Positions 17,364 through 26,899 are shown, counted from the first letter of the stretch. The stretch: 57,231 nucleotides of DNA from JAKVAV01 sp047632755 (GCA_047632755.1 JBLIDT010000019.1:1-57231); one strand, 5' to 3'. The notes: generated from the letters alone by a model not told the origin. Numbers and translations are program-made.

Positions 17364-17391
17364 AACCCCTCGTCATTTGACGGGGGTTTTT
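17364..17391 (+). terminator. rho-independent terminator after the S74 gene
   Basis: CCCC-t-CGTC pairs with GACG-GGGG around an ATTT loop, with one bulged T, followed by TTTTT. It lies about 30 bp after the stop at 17336. Confidence 0.85.
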
Positions 17392-17942
17392 GATGGAAAT
17401 TTTCCAAGCTTGATTCAAAACAATCGAAAATATACCCGCACGAATAAAAGCAGTGAGCGGAGCCCTTCGGGATGGTATTGGGATTTCAGAAAAACGAAAA
17501 AGCATTGTACTCTCTTTGCGGTCATCTTTTTCCCGTCTGCTCATTGTCCATCGATCGACATTGACCCAAATGAACCCCAATCAATAAAATATTTGGTCGC
17601 CTTTAAAAAATAATTTTGCGCGATTTTCAGCCTGGAGATTACCAAATGTCCACTTTTAAATAGCGATCTCCACAGTTTTTGCATTTATGCCCAATTCGTG
17701 GATTCCTAACACTGATTTTCCACTAAACTCCACCGCTGACTAATGCACAGGAAAAAATCGTTTTACGATTAAAGCAGCTAGCAATAAAAATGAATACGGA
17801 ATGAAAGCGATAACTCGTGCCAATACCTTGATACATAAAGGAGACCATACTCCTACAATTAAAAACCTCTTACTCACAATGTGTTGACAATGGCCCAGAA
17901 ATAGAATAGCTTGTCGGCACTTAAACGAAATTACTCTGCCTT
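17392..17942. other. 550-bp gap without a recognisable gene
   Basis: No plausible coding frame or RNA gene was seen. A small hairpin AATCG-TTTTA-CGATT lies at about 17756-17770. TAATTTTG at about 17611 fits the -7 consensus but is 330 bp from the next start. Just before the giant gene, TTG and TACTCTGC are separated by 18 bp (about 17912-17940), a weak promoter candidate. Confidence 0.4.
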
Positions 17943-20900
17943 ATGCTAATCACTAAAACCTCGCGACTGTCCATTTGGGCGCTCATTTCATGCACACTTT
18001 TACTTTCGAATCAATCCTTTTCTCAGGCAATTGCAAATCCTGACACCTACTGTTATCAGGAAGGACAAACCATCACCGATAACGTACTATCCAATGATAG
18101 TATAGAAGAAGGCTTGAACATCTTGGTCATGGAAATCTCTACCGACGATTGCCTTCAAATCGATGAACTAGGTTTCGTACGATGGACGCCTCTCGACCCA
18201 ACTTCTGAACCATGCTGCGGAGTTCACATTCTCGAATATTACATAGCAAACCCCAACAATCCTGACGTTCCGTTTTCTGAACCTACTCAGGTTGAGATTA
18301 CCGTTAAATGTCCCAAACCAGATTGCAACCTCATTGACCTGAGCTCTTTTTTCAGCCCTCCTGGCAGCAATCCCCCAGAGGAAGGCTGTGTGAATGTTTG
18401 CGAAAATTCAGACGTCACGTTTTTCGTACCATGGAACACGAATAATACGTATCAATGGTCAGTTCCGTCCGGAGGATCAGGAGTAGTGGGGAGTAATCCT
18501 GCCGAATACATTGTGAGCTGGGGAGCGGTAGGCAGTGGTTTTATATCGCTTCAAGTTACAGATGCTTCCAATATCGTTACGACCGTATTGATCTGCATAG
18601 ATATCTTGCCGACACCAGTCGCTTCATTTACCACTACTGGATATGCGTGCCTCGACCAGTGCCTGCTGTTTGACAACACCTCTGTCAATGCCAGCCAATA
18701 CCTTTGGGATTTTGGCGACGGCAATACTTCTCCAGCCTTCGAACCGTGCCATGAATATGCTAATCCTGGCAGTTATACGGTAACACTTACAGCCACCAAT
18801 CAGAACTTCGCAGCAGATGGCAGCGCACTTTGCTGCTGCACGGATGTATTCACCTTCGATGTGGAAATAGATCCTTTGCCTGGCCCCCCAATATACTGGG
18901 TAAGTACCCTCTGCGAAGGTGATGAGGCCTGTTATTGGACTACCGCCACAAATTGTGCTAGCTATGCTTGGACTGTTCTTGACGCTAATGCCAACGATAT
19001 CACCACTACCAGTTCAGTCACGGGGCAGGGCACCGATACCATCTGCGTTAATTGGGCCATAGGCCCTGTTGGAACGATTTCACTCGCGGTGAGTGGCTGC
19101 GACAGCCTTTATTGCACGAACCCTAGCACTGTGCAGGTGCCCATTATTCCATCGGTTAGCACCATTACTGGGCCAATCGTAGTATGTGCCAATAGCACGG
19201 AAGTTTATTCTTTGCCGAAATGGCTCAGTACAAATTACGAATGGACCGTTACTGGTGGAAGCATTAGCGGATCTGGACATTCTGAACCCATTATGTGGGG
19301 TTCACCGGGGACGGGAACCATCCAAGTTAACTACAGCAGCTCATTCCTACAATGTACAGATGGTCATGATGAAAGTGATTGTTCAGGTGTTGCTACGCTG
19401 AATGTGACCATTCTGCCGTCATTCGACTTGTTCAACCCCGGTCCATCGACGGTCTGCAATGGAAGCACATCAACCTTATTGGCAACAGCTTCGCCCTCGT
19501 CAAGTTACGATTGGACTGTCTCCCCTAGCCTTCCGGCAAACTCCGAAGTCGGCGATGGCACCAGCAACTTCTCGGTAAACTGGGGCGCACCGGGCACCTA
19601 TGTTATTACCGTTCAGCCCACTTTGCCAAACGTGTACTGCAACAATCAAAAAACTACAGTAATTGAGGTCATTGAAGTTCCAGTACCAGGAGGAATAACA
19701 GGCCCTATGGAAATTTGCCCTGGTGAAGTGGCTTACTATACAGCCATCCCAAATGGCAGTGGTTTCGGATTTTCTTGGACAGTATCAAACGGCACTCTGT
19801 CGTCAAATACGGGTGCCACCACGGAAGTCACCTGGGGCGCTTCAGGCCCCTATTCCCTAGCGCTGGCACAGGTGCAACAAAATAGTCCCAACTGCCTGTC
19901 AGATACAGTATCCATTACTCCTGTAGAAAAAGGCCCCAACGGTCCGTATACAATAACAGGAGGACCATCATGCTTAAATGAGCTTACCACCTACACGCTG
20001 GCACCCAACACTCCCATTCCGCCTCCGCACCCTGATGTTGTTCTTACGTGGTCGCTCAGCGACCCCACTAAAGGAAGTATCGTTAGCGGGCAAGGCACCA
20101 ACAGCATTCAGGTGCAGTGGGGAAATACTCCTGGCAGCTCAGTAATTCAAGTAGGAGCTGAATTATGCGGCACAATCGTTCCCACCTCACTTCCCGTAGT
20201 TCTTACTCCAATCCAAGTACCTGTAATATCGCAAGACGGCTTGCTATGCCCTGGTGGTTCTGTGGTCCTGAATGCGACAGCAGGCTTCTCATCTTATTTA
20301 TGGTCAAATACCGCAACCACACCAAGCACCAATACAAGCAGTGGCGGAACGGTGAGCGTAACGACTACTGACCCGCTGAACGGATGCACTGCCACCACAT
20401 ATGCACAAGTAGAAACCCAATCTGGACCCGTAGCCCAGATTTACAGCAATGAAGGCAACATTATCTGCCTGCAGAACCCTTCCCCCATCACCATGATTGC
20501 CCAAACGAATGCGAGCTATGAGTTTACTTGGTACTGTAGCGGTCCATCTTTCGTCGGGACTGTCATCGTGCAAGGACCTTCAGCCACTCCTACTTATACG
20601 CACAATGTGATAGGTATGGCGGGGTTATATACTTATTATTTTACCGTGACTGATCTTAGCAATGAATGCACAGACCAATCGCCAAACTACCAGATTATAG
20701 AAGAGATCTGCTCGGGGGTGGGATCACCATGCCTCACTGAACAAGATACTCTTAGTGCTTCTTCTTCAGTGGTAGGCCAAAATTGCGACGAAATCAGCTT
20801 TAATTACTCCTATACCTCTTCAAATTTTACTTTTGGAGGATGGTCTTTCGGCGATGGCAACGGCAGCTCCAATCCAGCACCAACGCATACCTATGGATCA

Positions 20901-23900
20901 ATAGGCACCTTCACGGCGCGTGTTTGCGGAAAAGTACCGGAGCTCAATGCACCCGGCGATTCATGTAATGTGTGTTTTGATATACCGATCACAGTGCCGC
21001 TAAAAGCTGATTTTAGCTTTACAAATCCCAGCTGTGGAGTTTTCGATTTTACCGACCTGTCCACTTATCTGCCTGGACCTGGAAACGGGTTACTCTCCTA
21101 CGAATGGAAAATCGATGGTGTGTTGTCGTCTACTGCAGCCAGCCCTACTTTTACCATCACTACCCCTTCGACTGTAGAGCTCACGGTAACAAATGGCAAC
21201 GGATGCGAGTCTGTGGTAAGCACTACCATAACTCCCAATTTGATTGCAAATCCCGTCATAACGGCTCCCGACAGTATTTGCATGAACGTACCGTTTAACT
21301 TTTCGGTAAGTGCACCCGGCGCGGTAACATACGCATGGACATTTGGCGCAAGCACTTTTGGCGCGCAAATGGGCCAGTTTGCTTATGTATCGCCGCCCAC
21401 GACACCTGGCCCTAACACCATTTCTGTAATCGTGACCGATGCTATTGGTTGCCAAAAAGATACTTCTGTGAGTATAACTGTGTTCCCCGAAATACCACCT
21501 GGGGTCATAAGTGCATCGCCAAACCTCGTTATTTGTCAAGGAAGTACCACTACCCTCACCGCACCGATAGGCTATAGCTACGTATGGAGTCCCGGCAATG
21601 AAACTACCCAAAGCATTACCGTAGGCATGGGCGTGTACGCCGTAACGCTCACCGATTCCAATGGTTGTGAGAGAGATCTTGATGAAGTAGAAGTGGAGGA
21701 ACTACCACTCCCGACAGCATCCATATCAGGAAACCTATTCATCTGCGACGCGGGTTGCGTAGAGCTTTCGGCTCCAAATGATCCTTCGAATACTTATGAA
21801 TGGCTTGACAATGCCAATACCGTAGTAAGCACCAGCTCTCAAATAAGTGTATGCGACGGTGGCCCTCTGCTGCCAGGTGTTTACTCAATAAGGATTACCG
21901 ATCAAAATGGCTGTAGCAATACTGCTGGTCCTGTAACCGTTCAGGTCGCTATTTCTCCATCACTTGCAGTGATTATTGCCCCTGTTCCAGCATGCGCTGG
22001 ACAGCCAACTACTCTTGGCGTAACGCCATTTGACCCCGCACTCAGTTACGTATGGAGCACAGGTGCCACAACACCCACTATTACGGTGAGTCAGGCAGGC
22101 ACATACACTGTGGTTGCCACAGATACGGTATCCGGATGCTCGTCATCTGCTTCGGGCACTGTCAATCCTTTACCCGATTTGTGTATTGTACCAGTAGGCT
22201 GTTATGACGTTTGCCCTCCAAAAACGATTTGCGGACCTCCTGGACTGTTGTACCAGTGGAATCTCGGTGGAGTACCCATGACCGGTGAAACCGATTCGTG
22301 CCTAACGGTTATCTCTTCAGGCGACTACAGTCTCACAGCTACCAATCAATTCGGATGCCCAGCTACGTCGGGTCAACTTATCCTGAACGTGTTGAATTGC
22401 CCTGAGTCACCTTGCGACAGCCTCTCAATAGAATATGAATTTCTGACCACCTCCGCTGGACTGGTTGATTCGTGCTGCGTAGTGATTAGCTATGACAATC
22501 AACTTGACAGCATCAAAGGGCTCAATATTACAACCAGCGATGGAGACTTGAACTTACTGAGTGGCTCCTTGAGCGGCTTATTGAATCCGCAGTCAGTCCA
22601 GACCCAGTTTGTCTCACTTACCAATTCAACTATAGGCAACCCCATGCCGCAAGGAATTCTCAACGATTTCGCGACTATTTGTATGCAAAACGCCATCACA
22701 ACACCACAGGTGATCTATCTGGAATGGATAAACATGGAAAATGAGGTGATATGCACCGATTCCATAGTGCTCAACTGTCCTGTAGAGTCAGACTGCATCT
22801 ATCTTGCCTCAGATAGTATTTACTGCAACGGCACTGATATCGAATACAGTTTCACCGTTTGCAATCCTTCAGACGCAGCCTATCCTATAGAACATATTGA
22901 TCTATTGGTTTCAGGACCAGCTGGCATTGTGGTTTCTCCACCATTTATAGACTTGAGTGCCAACCCTCTCCTACCTGGAAATTGTCAGACTTTTAATCTT
23001 CAACTATCTGGATTAGGTATTGAAGGGGAAACCTTTTGCTTCAAAATGGTAGGCCATGCCCAAAATCCAGTGGAATTCCCAGGAACCCTCTGTTGCTCGC
23101 TCGATACGTTGTATTGCATCGACATTCCCTACTGTGATCCCTGCCCGTTTGTACAAGTAGAGGGAGCAATACCAGTTGCAGGTGACGGCTGTTGCCACGA
23201 TATAGTGCTTATCAACAACTTTACCCCCGGGTACTTTGATGAAATTGGCCTATGTGTCATCTCCGAACAAACCACCTTGACGGTAAACAATCCTTTCGGC
23301 TCGGGCTGGCTCACATCCGGTTATACGGATACTTCGCTTAGCTTTTTACCCGATCCAATAGGCGGAAGTGTCCCTGTAGGCACTTTTACATTACCGCGTA
23401 TTTGCTTGGAAACAAATACGGCACCAATGCAACAGATTGAGGTCAAATGGATGAAGGATGGCGTCGTCGTGTGCAGGGATACCCTCGAGCTATTTTGCGA
23501 ACCTCCATGCGGTTACTTATCGGATGAAACGATTACCTGTGACAACACCACTGGAAATTATTTCTACCAGGGCCTACTCAACAATACCTCTGGACAAAGC
23601 GTCACTGAAGCCTTTGTCGAATTTACGAGCCCTTCAGGATTGGGAGTCTATAACCAAACGATCATATTCCCACCTGTGATTGATGGCCAATCGGTTACAA
23701 TATCCTTCAATTTCGGATCCCTTCCGGCTCCAGGAGATACGGTTTGTTTTACCATCACCCTACACTCGCAAAACGCAGATGGCACTGCCTCTGAGTGTTG
23801 CCAGTTCGAACACTGTATTGTGATGCCCGACTGCTCCTTGGACCAGCCATGTGTCTGCGATGAAAACTTCATGAACGCCGTTTTTCTCGGATTCACGACA

Positions 23901-24416
23901 AGCCCAATAGTGAACAACACCTTCAGCTTTACCCCCAACTCATTCCAATTTGTGGATGAATGTGACATGATTAAGTGGACTTGGGGCGACAATACACCAG
24001 CAGTTCTAACAACTGGCGCGACTAGTGTAGCCCACACCTTTACTGCTCCAGGGACTTACAAAGTGTGCATGATTGTATCAAGAGTCACCGCGACAGGTGA
24101 AAAATGCAATTATAGAACATGTATAAAGCTGACCGTGCCCAGCACGACCAATCCCATTTCGGACCTAGAGAATTTCACTGTCTACCCGAATCCTGGAGAT
24201 GGGTTGTTTGCCATTGCAATGCCTTCGGACTTCATTTATCCATTGGAAATACATGTTGGAAATATGAACGGCAAAGAGATCAAGCAAGTAGTCTATTCAC
24301 AAAAGCCTCGTGACGGTTATATACTACTTAATCTTTCTGACGAATCGAAGGGGATCTACTTCATCCGCCTAAACAGCAGCGCCGTTTCGGTAGTGAAGAA
24401 GGTCATTAAAAACTGA
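17943..24416 (+). CDS. giant Cys-rich PKD-repeat surface protein with T9SS sorting tail
   Basis: The 2157-aa product has a signal peptide (to about residue 28, ending QSFSQ), then a cadherin/tandem-95-like module (about 32-125, NPDTYC and NVLSNDS). Clear PKD domains lie at about 228-290 (YLWDFGDGNTS), 945-1000 (GWSFGDGNGSS) and 2005-2055 (WTWGDNTPA). Many PKD/Ig-like repeats with WTV, WSL and WGxPG strands lie between them. The type A sorting tail begins near 2074 (TVYPNPGDG) and ends KKVIKN. Cysteine is unusually frequent, often in CxxxC pairs, suggesting disulfide-stabilised beta-sandwiches outside the cell. This is the architecture of large Bacteroidota adhesins and gliding-associated proteins; a binding role is inferred. 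It is followed immediately by a stray copy of another sorting tail. Confidence 0.88.
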   Translation: MLITKTSRLSIWALISCTLLLSNQSFSQAIANPDTYCYQEGQTITDNVLSNDSIEEGLNILVMEISTDDCLQIDELGFVRWTPLDPTSEPCCGVHILEYYIANPNNPDVPFSEPTQVEITVKCPKPDCNLIDLSSFFSPPGSNPPEEGCVNVCENSDVTFFVPWNTNNTYQWSVPSGGSGVVGSNPAEYIVSWGAVGSGFISLQVTDASNIVTTVLICIDILPTPVASFTTTGYACLDQCLLFDNTSVNASQYLWDFGDGNTSPAFEPCHEYANPGSYTVTLTATNQNFAADGSALCCCTDVFTFDVEIDPLPGPPIYWVSTLCEGDEACYWTTATNCASYAWTVLDANANDITTTSSVTGQGTDTICVNWAIGPVGTISLAVSGCDSLYCTNPSTVQVPIIPSVSTITGPIVVCANSTEVYSLPKWLSTNYEWTVTGGSISGSGHSEPIMWGSPGTGTIQVNYSSSFLQCTDGHDESDCSGVATLNVTILPSFDLFNPGPSTVCNGSTSTLLATASPSSSYDWTVSPSLPANSEVGDGTSNFSVNWGAPGTYVITVQPTLPNVYCNNQKTTVIEVIEVPVPGGITGPMEICPGEVAYYTAIPNGSGFGFSWTVSNGTLSSNTGATTEVTWGASGPYSLALAQVQQNSPNCLSDTVSITPVEKGPNGPYTITGGPSCLNELTTYTLAPNTPIPPPHPDVVLTWSLSDPTKGSIVSGQGTNSIQVQWGNTPGSSVIQVGAELCGTIVPTSLPVVLTPIQVPVISQDGLLCPGGSVVLNATAGFSSYLWSNTATTPSTNTSSGGTVSVTTTDPLNGCTATTYAQVETQSGPVAQIYSNEGNIICLQNPSPITMIAQTNASYEFTWYCSGPSFVGTVIVQGPSATPTYTHNVIGMAGLYTYYFTVTDLSNECTDQSPNYQIIEEICSGVGSPCLTEQDTLSASSSVVGQNCDEISFNYSYTSSNFTFGGWSFGDGNGSSNPAPTHTYGSIGTFTARVCGKVPELNAPGDSCNVCFDIPITVPLKADFSFTNPSCGVFDFTDLSTYLPGPGNGLLSYEWKIDGVLSSTAASPTFTITTPSTVELTVTNGNGCESVVSTTITPNLIANPVITAPDSICMNVPFNFSVSAPGAVTYAWTFGASTFGAQMGQFAYVSPPTTPGPNTISVIVTDAIGCQKDTSVSITVFPEIPPGVISASPNLVICQGSTTTLTAPIGYSYVWSPGNETTQSITVGMGVYAVTLTDSNGCERDLDEVEVEELPLPTASISGNLFICDAGCVELSAPNDPSNTYEWLDNANTVVSTSSQISVCDGGPLLPGVYSIRITDQNGCSNTAGPVTVQVAISPSLAVIIAPVPACAGQPTTLGVTPFDPALSYVWSTGATTPTITVSQAGTYTVVATDTVSGCSSSASGTVNPLPDLCIVPVGCYDVCPPKTICGPPGLLYQWNLGGVPMTGETDSCLTVISSGDYSLTATNQFGCPATSGQLILNVLNCPESPCDSLSIEYEFLTTSAGLVDSCCVVISYDNQLDSIKGLNITTSDGDLNLLSGSLSGLLNPQSVQTQFVSLTNSTIGNPMPQGILNDFATICMQNAITTPQVIYLEWINMENEVICTDSIVLNCPVESDCIYLASDSIYCNGTDIEYSFTVCNPSDAAYPIEHIDLLVSGPAGIVVSPPFIDLSANPLLPGNCQTFNLQLSGLGIEGETFCFKMVGHAQNPVEFPGTLCCSLDTLYCIDIPYCDPCPFVQVEGAIPVAGDGCCHDIVLINNFTPGYFDEIGLCVISEQTTLTVNNPFGSGWLTSGYTDTSLSFLPDPIGGSVPVGTFTLPRICLETNTAPMQQIEVKWMKDGVVVCRDTLELFCEPPCGYLSDETITCDNTTGNYFYQGLLNNTSGQSVTEAFVEFTSPSGLGVYNQTIIFPPVIDGQSVTISFNFGSLPAPGDTVCFTITLHSQNADGTASECCQFEHCIVMPDCSLDQPCVCDENFMNAVFLGFTTSPIVNNTFSFTPNSFQFVDECDMIKWTWGDNTPAVLTTGATSVAHTFTAPGTYKVCMIVSRVTATGEKCNYRTCIKLTVPSTTNPISDLENFTVYPNPGDGLFAIAMPSDFIYPLEIHVGNMNGKEIKQVVYSQKPRDGYILLNLSDESKGIYFIRLNSSAVSVVKKVIKN

Positions 24417-24565
24417 TGAAAATGGGAAGCCCTGTTCAAGATCTTCAAGGCGGTGCCAACCAAGTGGAGTTACAAACGCAAGGACTCGCATCAGGTACTT
24501 ACCTCTACTCCTTATTTGTAGATGGAAAGTTCATTGACACCAAAAAGATGGTGATCATGAAATAA
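24416..24565 (+). pseudogene. orphan T9SS sorting-tail fragment, copy of the S74 protein's C-terminus
   Basis: The ATG overlaps the TGA of the giant gene (TGATG) and opens a 49-codon frame reading GSPVQDLQGGANQVELQ, then SGTYLYSLFVDGKF and TKKMVIMK. This matches the end of the S74 protein: by hand count 94 of 114 bases and 31 of 37 residues are identical from GGTGCCAA to the stop. It lacks a signal peptide and the front half of a sorting domain, so it is a relic. The giant gene already has its own complete tail, so the fragment is not part of it. Confidence 0.85.
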
Positions 24566-24590
24566 ACCAATCTGACAAGCATCTGAATGA

Positions 24591-24631
24591 GTAAAAAGGC
24601 CCTCATCTTTAACGGATGAGGGCCTTTTTAC
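24591..24631. terminator. strong bidirectional rho-independent terminator
   Basis: A perfect 17-bp inverted repeat: GTAAAAAGGCCCTCATC at 24591-24607 and its complement at 24615-24631, with a 7-base loop. The stem ends in A5 on one side and T5 on the other, so it can stop transcription from the giant gene and from the minus-strand DUF481 gene that faces it. Confidence 0.92.
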
Positions 24632-24749
24632 TGATAACCAATGAGGCGTGCGTTCTGTTGCGCGCAAAAAAATTAAGGATTTCTAGTAGCTAGTCAGCTA
24701 GTAATTGGTCTCTAGTTCAGAGCCCTTCGTGAATTCCACATTCCAAAAA

Positions 24750-24792
24750 TCACGCTCCTTTGAATCACGATTTGCTGCAAGCTGGCAGCCGA
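24750..24792 (-). repeat. inverted copy of the repeat found at 9-60
   Basis: On the minus strand this reads TCGGCTGCCAGCT, identical to 9-21, and after a few extra bases CGTGATTCAA, identical to 25-34. The two copies are inverted to each other and enclose the whole secreted-protein block. Apart from this repeat the gap 24632-24828 shows only short CTAG/AGCT-rich runs. Confidence 0.6.
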
Positions 24793-24828
24793 TTGCTGGA
24801 AGCCAAAGTCTATGGACTAATGACCAAT

Positions 24829-25848
24829 TCAAAACTCCCACCCAAAGCCTCCTGTAAAAACGTAGTCCGTTTCCGACGCGCCCACTGCAGGCTGGTCATC
24901 ATAGTTTAAAGTGAGGCCCGTTTTTATGTAAAAATCCAAGGGCATATCGTAGGCAACACTGATAGAGTAATTGATTCGATTACGTCCCTTCTGCGTAAAA
25001 CTGGGGTACCAAGCAATATTTGAAAATACGTCAATATCCCCAAGATTGTAAAGATTCAGCTCTGTACTGATTAGCCCCTCAAAACTGTCTCTATCTTCAG
25101 AAGGCTCTTCGGGCACTTCAGTGAAATTCTCACTGTTAATGGCTGAGCCTATAAAAGTTTGCCAGTACATGTGGTTGTTTCGCACTATATAATAACCCAC
25201 TCCTGCATATCCAGTTGTCCGCAGATCGAGAAGCTGTTCCGTATTGCTCAGAAAGTTCAAACCAGCTCCGATGAAGACTCCATTTCGCAGCGCATAATCT
25301 GCATTCGCATTTACTTCTGTTCTACGCACAGGATCCACATCATCTTGTTGCGACCTATTCTGCTGATAGGTTGCTCTATACGTCCACTGAGCTGATTTAT
25401 AACCCACCGTAGCCGCCGCATTGTATTGCTGAAGATTACTCGCTTTGGTCAGGTTAAAACCCAAATCAATGGTTGCAGACAACTTGCTCCAAAAGCCAGT
25501 TTCCACTTGCCTGAAATAAGCCACCTCGCTCAGCGGGACCATTCTGGTGCTCAATTCCCCTGTGATTTTTACTTCATTCGGCTTCTGAAAAACCATGGTG
25601 GCGTTAGTGAAAACAGTTCGATCAGTGATTTGAACCATATAAAGTTGATCGCTGTAAAATTCAGAAACTTTTTCCCACTCAATTCTGAAATCACTGTCGC
25701 TGTATTCCGTTTCAATGGTCAATATATTTCGGTTCATCTCTTTCACCTCTCCTACTATTATTTGACCGCCATCGAAGATGAGTGAATCTTTCTGACCGAA
25801 TACCAAGAGAAAGGAGAAGACAGCTGACAGTAACAGCAAATGCTTCAT
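24829..25848 (-). CDS. DUF481-like outer-membrane beta-barrel protein
   Basis: The start at 25848 begins a signal peptide (KHLLLLSAVFSFLLVFGQ); an in-frame GTG/ATG further upstream was rejected because it adds 37 residues of unlikely sequence. The 339-aa mature part starts with a small beta domain (about 20-120: GGQIIVGEVKEMNRN, IEWEKVSEF). A barrel of alternating strands follows (TIDLGFNLTKAS, YRATYQQNRSQQDD, GVFIGAGLNFL) and ends in GFGWEF, with the terminal aromatic residue expected of outer-membrane barrels. These features match DUF481 proteins, often called salt-induced outer-membrane proteins. The function is unknown; it may be an environmental-stress barrel. Confidence 0.83.
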   Translation of the reverse strand: MKHLLLLSAVFSFLLVFGQKDSLIFDGGQIIVGEVKEMNRNILTIETEYSDSDFRIEWEKVSEFYSDQLYMVQITDRTVFTNATMVFQKPNEVKITGELSTRMVPLSEVAYFRQVETGFWSKLSATIDLGFNLTKASNLQQYNAAATVGYKSAQWTYRATYQQNRSQQDDVDPVRRTEVNANADYALRNGVFIGAGLNFLSNTEQLLDLRTTGYAGVGYYIVRNNHMYWQTFIGSAINSENFTEVPEEPSEDRDSFEGLISTELNLYNLGDIDVFSNIAWYPSFTQKGRNRINYSISVAYDMPLDFYIKTGLTLNYDDQPAVGASETDYVFTGGFGWEF

Positions 25849-25868
25849 TGAAAAATTTTTTCGAGGGA

Positions 25869-25876
25869 CAAATATA
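25869..25876 (-). promoter_or_regulatory. -7 box TATATTTG of the DUF481 gene
   Basis: TATATTTG on the minus strand lies 20 bp before the ATG at 25848, giving a short leader of under 20 nt. The hairpin at 25881-25908 lies just upstream, where the -33 element should be; no TTTG is visible there. Confidence 0.5.
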
Positions 25877-25880
25877 AAAA

Positions 25881-25908
25881 TCCAGTCCCTAAGTATTTTA
25901 GGACTGGA
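25881..25908 (-). terminator. hairpin between the epimerase and DUF481 genes, likely terminator
   Basis: TCCAGTCC pairs with GGACTGGA, extended by CTAAG/TTTAG around a short loop. On the minus strand it is followed by TTTTTATATTTG, so it can end transcription of the epimerase gene whose stop lies 29 bp upstream. It abuts the promoter of the next gene and could double as a regulatory site. Confidence 0.65.
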
Positions 25909-25937
25909 AAATGAACCAACAACTGCCTTCTGACAAT

Positions 25938-26894
25938 CTAGTTCACCTCTCGGTACCACTCCACAAATTTCTTAAGACCATCCTTGATACTCGTCTTGGG
26001 ATTGTAGCCGAATAACTTCTTGGCCTTTTCGATAGAGGCATAAGTAATATCCACATCACCAGGCTGCATAGGTTGCTTTTCGATTTTAGGCTCTACTTTT
26101 AAAGCTTGACCAATACCTGAAATTAAGTCAGAAAGCTTGACGGGCTGGTTGTTCCCCAAATTCACCGTTTCGAAAACGTCGGTGTTTTCTCGCAGGTAAT
26201 CCATCGCACCGTTTATTCCAGCCACAGTGTCGGCTACGAAGGTGTAATCACGAGAGGTAGATCCATCGCCAAACATGGGAATGGATTCGTCCTCACTCAA
26301 TAAACGCGTGAATTTGTGAATGGCCAAATCAGGCCGTTGACGTGGGCCATAAACGGTGAAAAAGCGCAGATTTAAAATATCGATTTGATAGAGGTGATGA
26401 AAGGTATAATTCATCAACTCACAGCTTCGCTTAGAGAATGCATAGGGCGAAATAGGTTCATACTCCACTCCCTCCTCTACAAAGGGGATGTGCTTTGAAT
26501 TGCCGTAAATACTACTGCTGCTGGCAAAGGCCATCTTTTTGCAGCCTTTGCTTCGACAAAGCTCCAATACATTTAAGGTTGCAGTGATATTGGCATCGAT
26601 GTAATCTTGCGGGGCATCGATACTAGGCCGCACTCCCGCTTTTCCCGCAAGGTGCACCACCATATCAAAAGAAGGAATTCGCTGAAGCTTTTCCCCTTCG
26701 GTTAAGTCCAATTCAAAAAAACCAAAGCGCTCGTGATTGCGAAAAGACTCGAGGTTTCTTTCTTTGATTTTACGGCTGTAAAATGGATCGAAGTTGTCGA
26801 TTCCATATACGGTATGCCCTTGCTCCAATAAGCTTTCGCAAAGATGCGATCCAATGAAGCCAGCGGCTCCTGTTACGAGGATTTCTTGTCCCAT
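25938..26894 (-). CDS. NAD-dependent epimerase, UDP-glucuronate 4-epimerase-like
   Basis: This 318-aa extended short-chain dehydrogenase/reductase has the Rossmann motif TGAAGFIGSH at its N-terminus, the YAFSK pair of the active site with an upstream SSSS, and the substrate motifs AGVRPSI and RFFTVYGPRQRPD. The RPSI and PRQRPDLA signatures are typical of UDP-glucuronate 4-epimerases (CapI/GAE group), which make UDP-galacturonate for surface glycans. The ATG at 26894 was chosen because the GxxGxxG motif then starts at residue 8. The sugar-nucleotide role links it to the polysaccharide locus 3 kb away, although it is transcribed separately. Confidence 0.85.
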   Translation of the reverse strand: MGQEILVTGAAGFIGSHLCESLLEQGHTVYGIDNFDPFYSRKIKERNLESFRNHERFGFFELDLTEGEKLQRIPSFDMVVHLAGKAGVRPSIDAPQDYIDANITATLNVLELCRSKGCKKMAFASSSSIYGNSKHIPFVEEGVEYEPISPYAFSKRSCELMNYTFHHLYQIDILNLRFFTVYGPRQRPDLAIHKFTRLLSEDESIPMFGDGSTSRDYTFVADTVAGINGAMDYLRENTDVFETVNLGNNQPVKLSDLISGIGQALKVEPKIEKQPMQPGDVDITYASIEKAKKLFGYNPKTSIKDGLKKFVEWYREVN

Positions 26895-26899
26895 GGCAG

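Noticed and set aside
17884..17889. TTGACA as a sigma-70 -35 element before the giant gene
   Set aside because: The following TAGAAT is only about 12 bp away, and the genome uses the Bacteroidota TAnnTTTG form elsewhere.
21090..21611. 173-residue open frame on the minus strand inside the giant gene
   Set aside because: It lies wholly within a convincing domain-containing gene and its translation has no recognisable features; it is a composition shadow.
24632..24828. Short CTAG/AGCT-rich strings as a tRNA or att site
   Set aside because: No cloverleaf or T-loop sequence could be formed, and no integrase gene is present.
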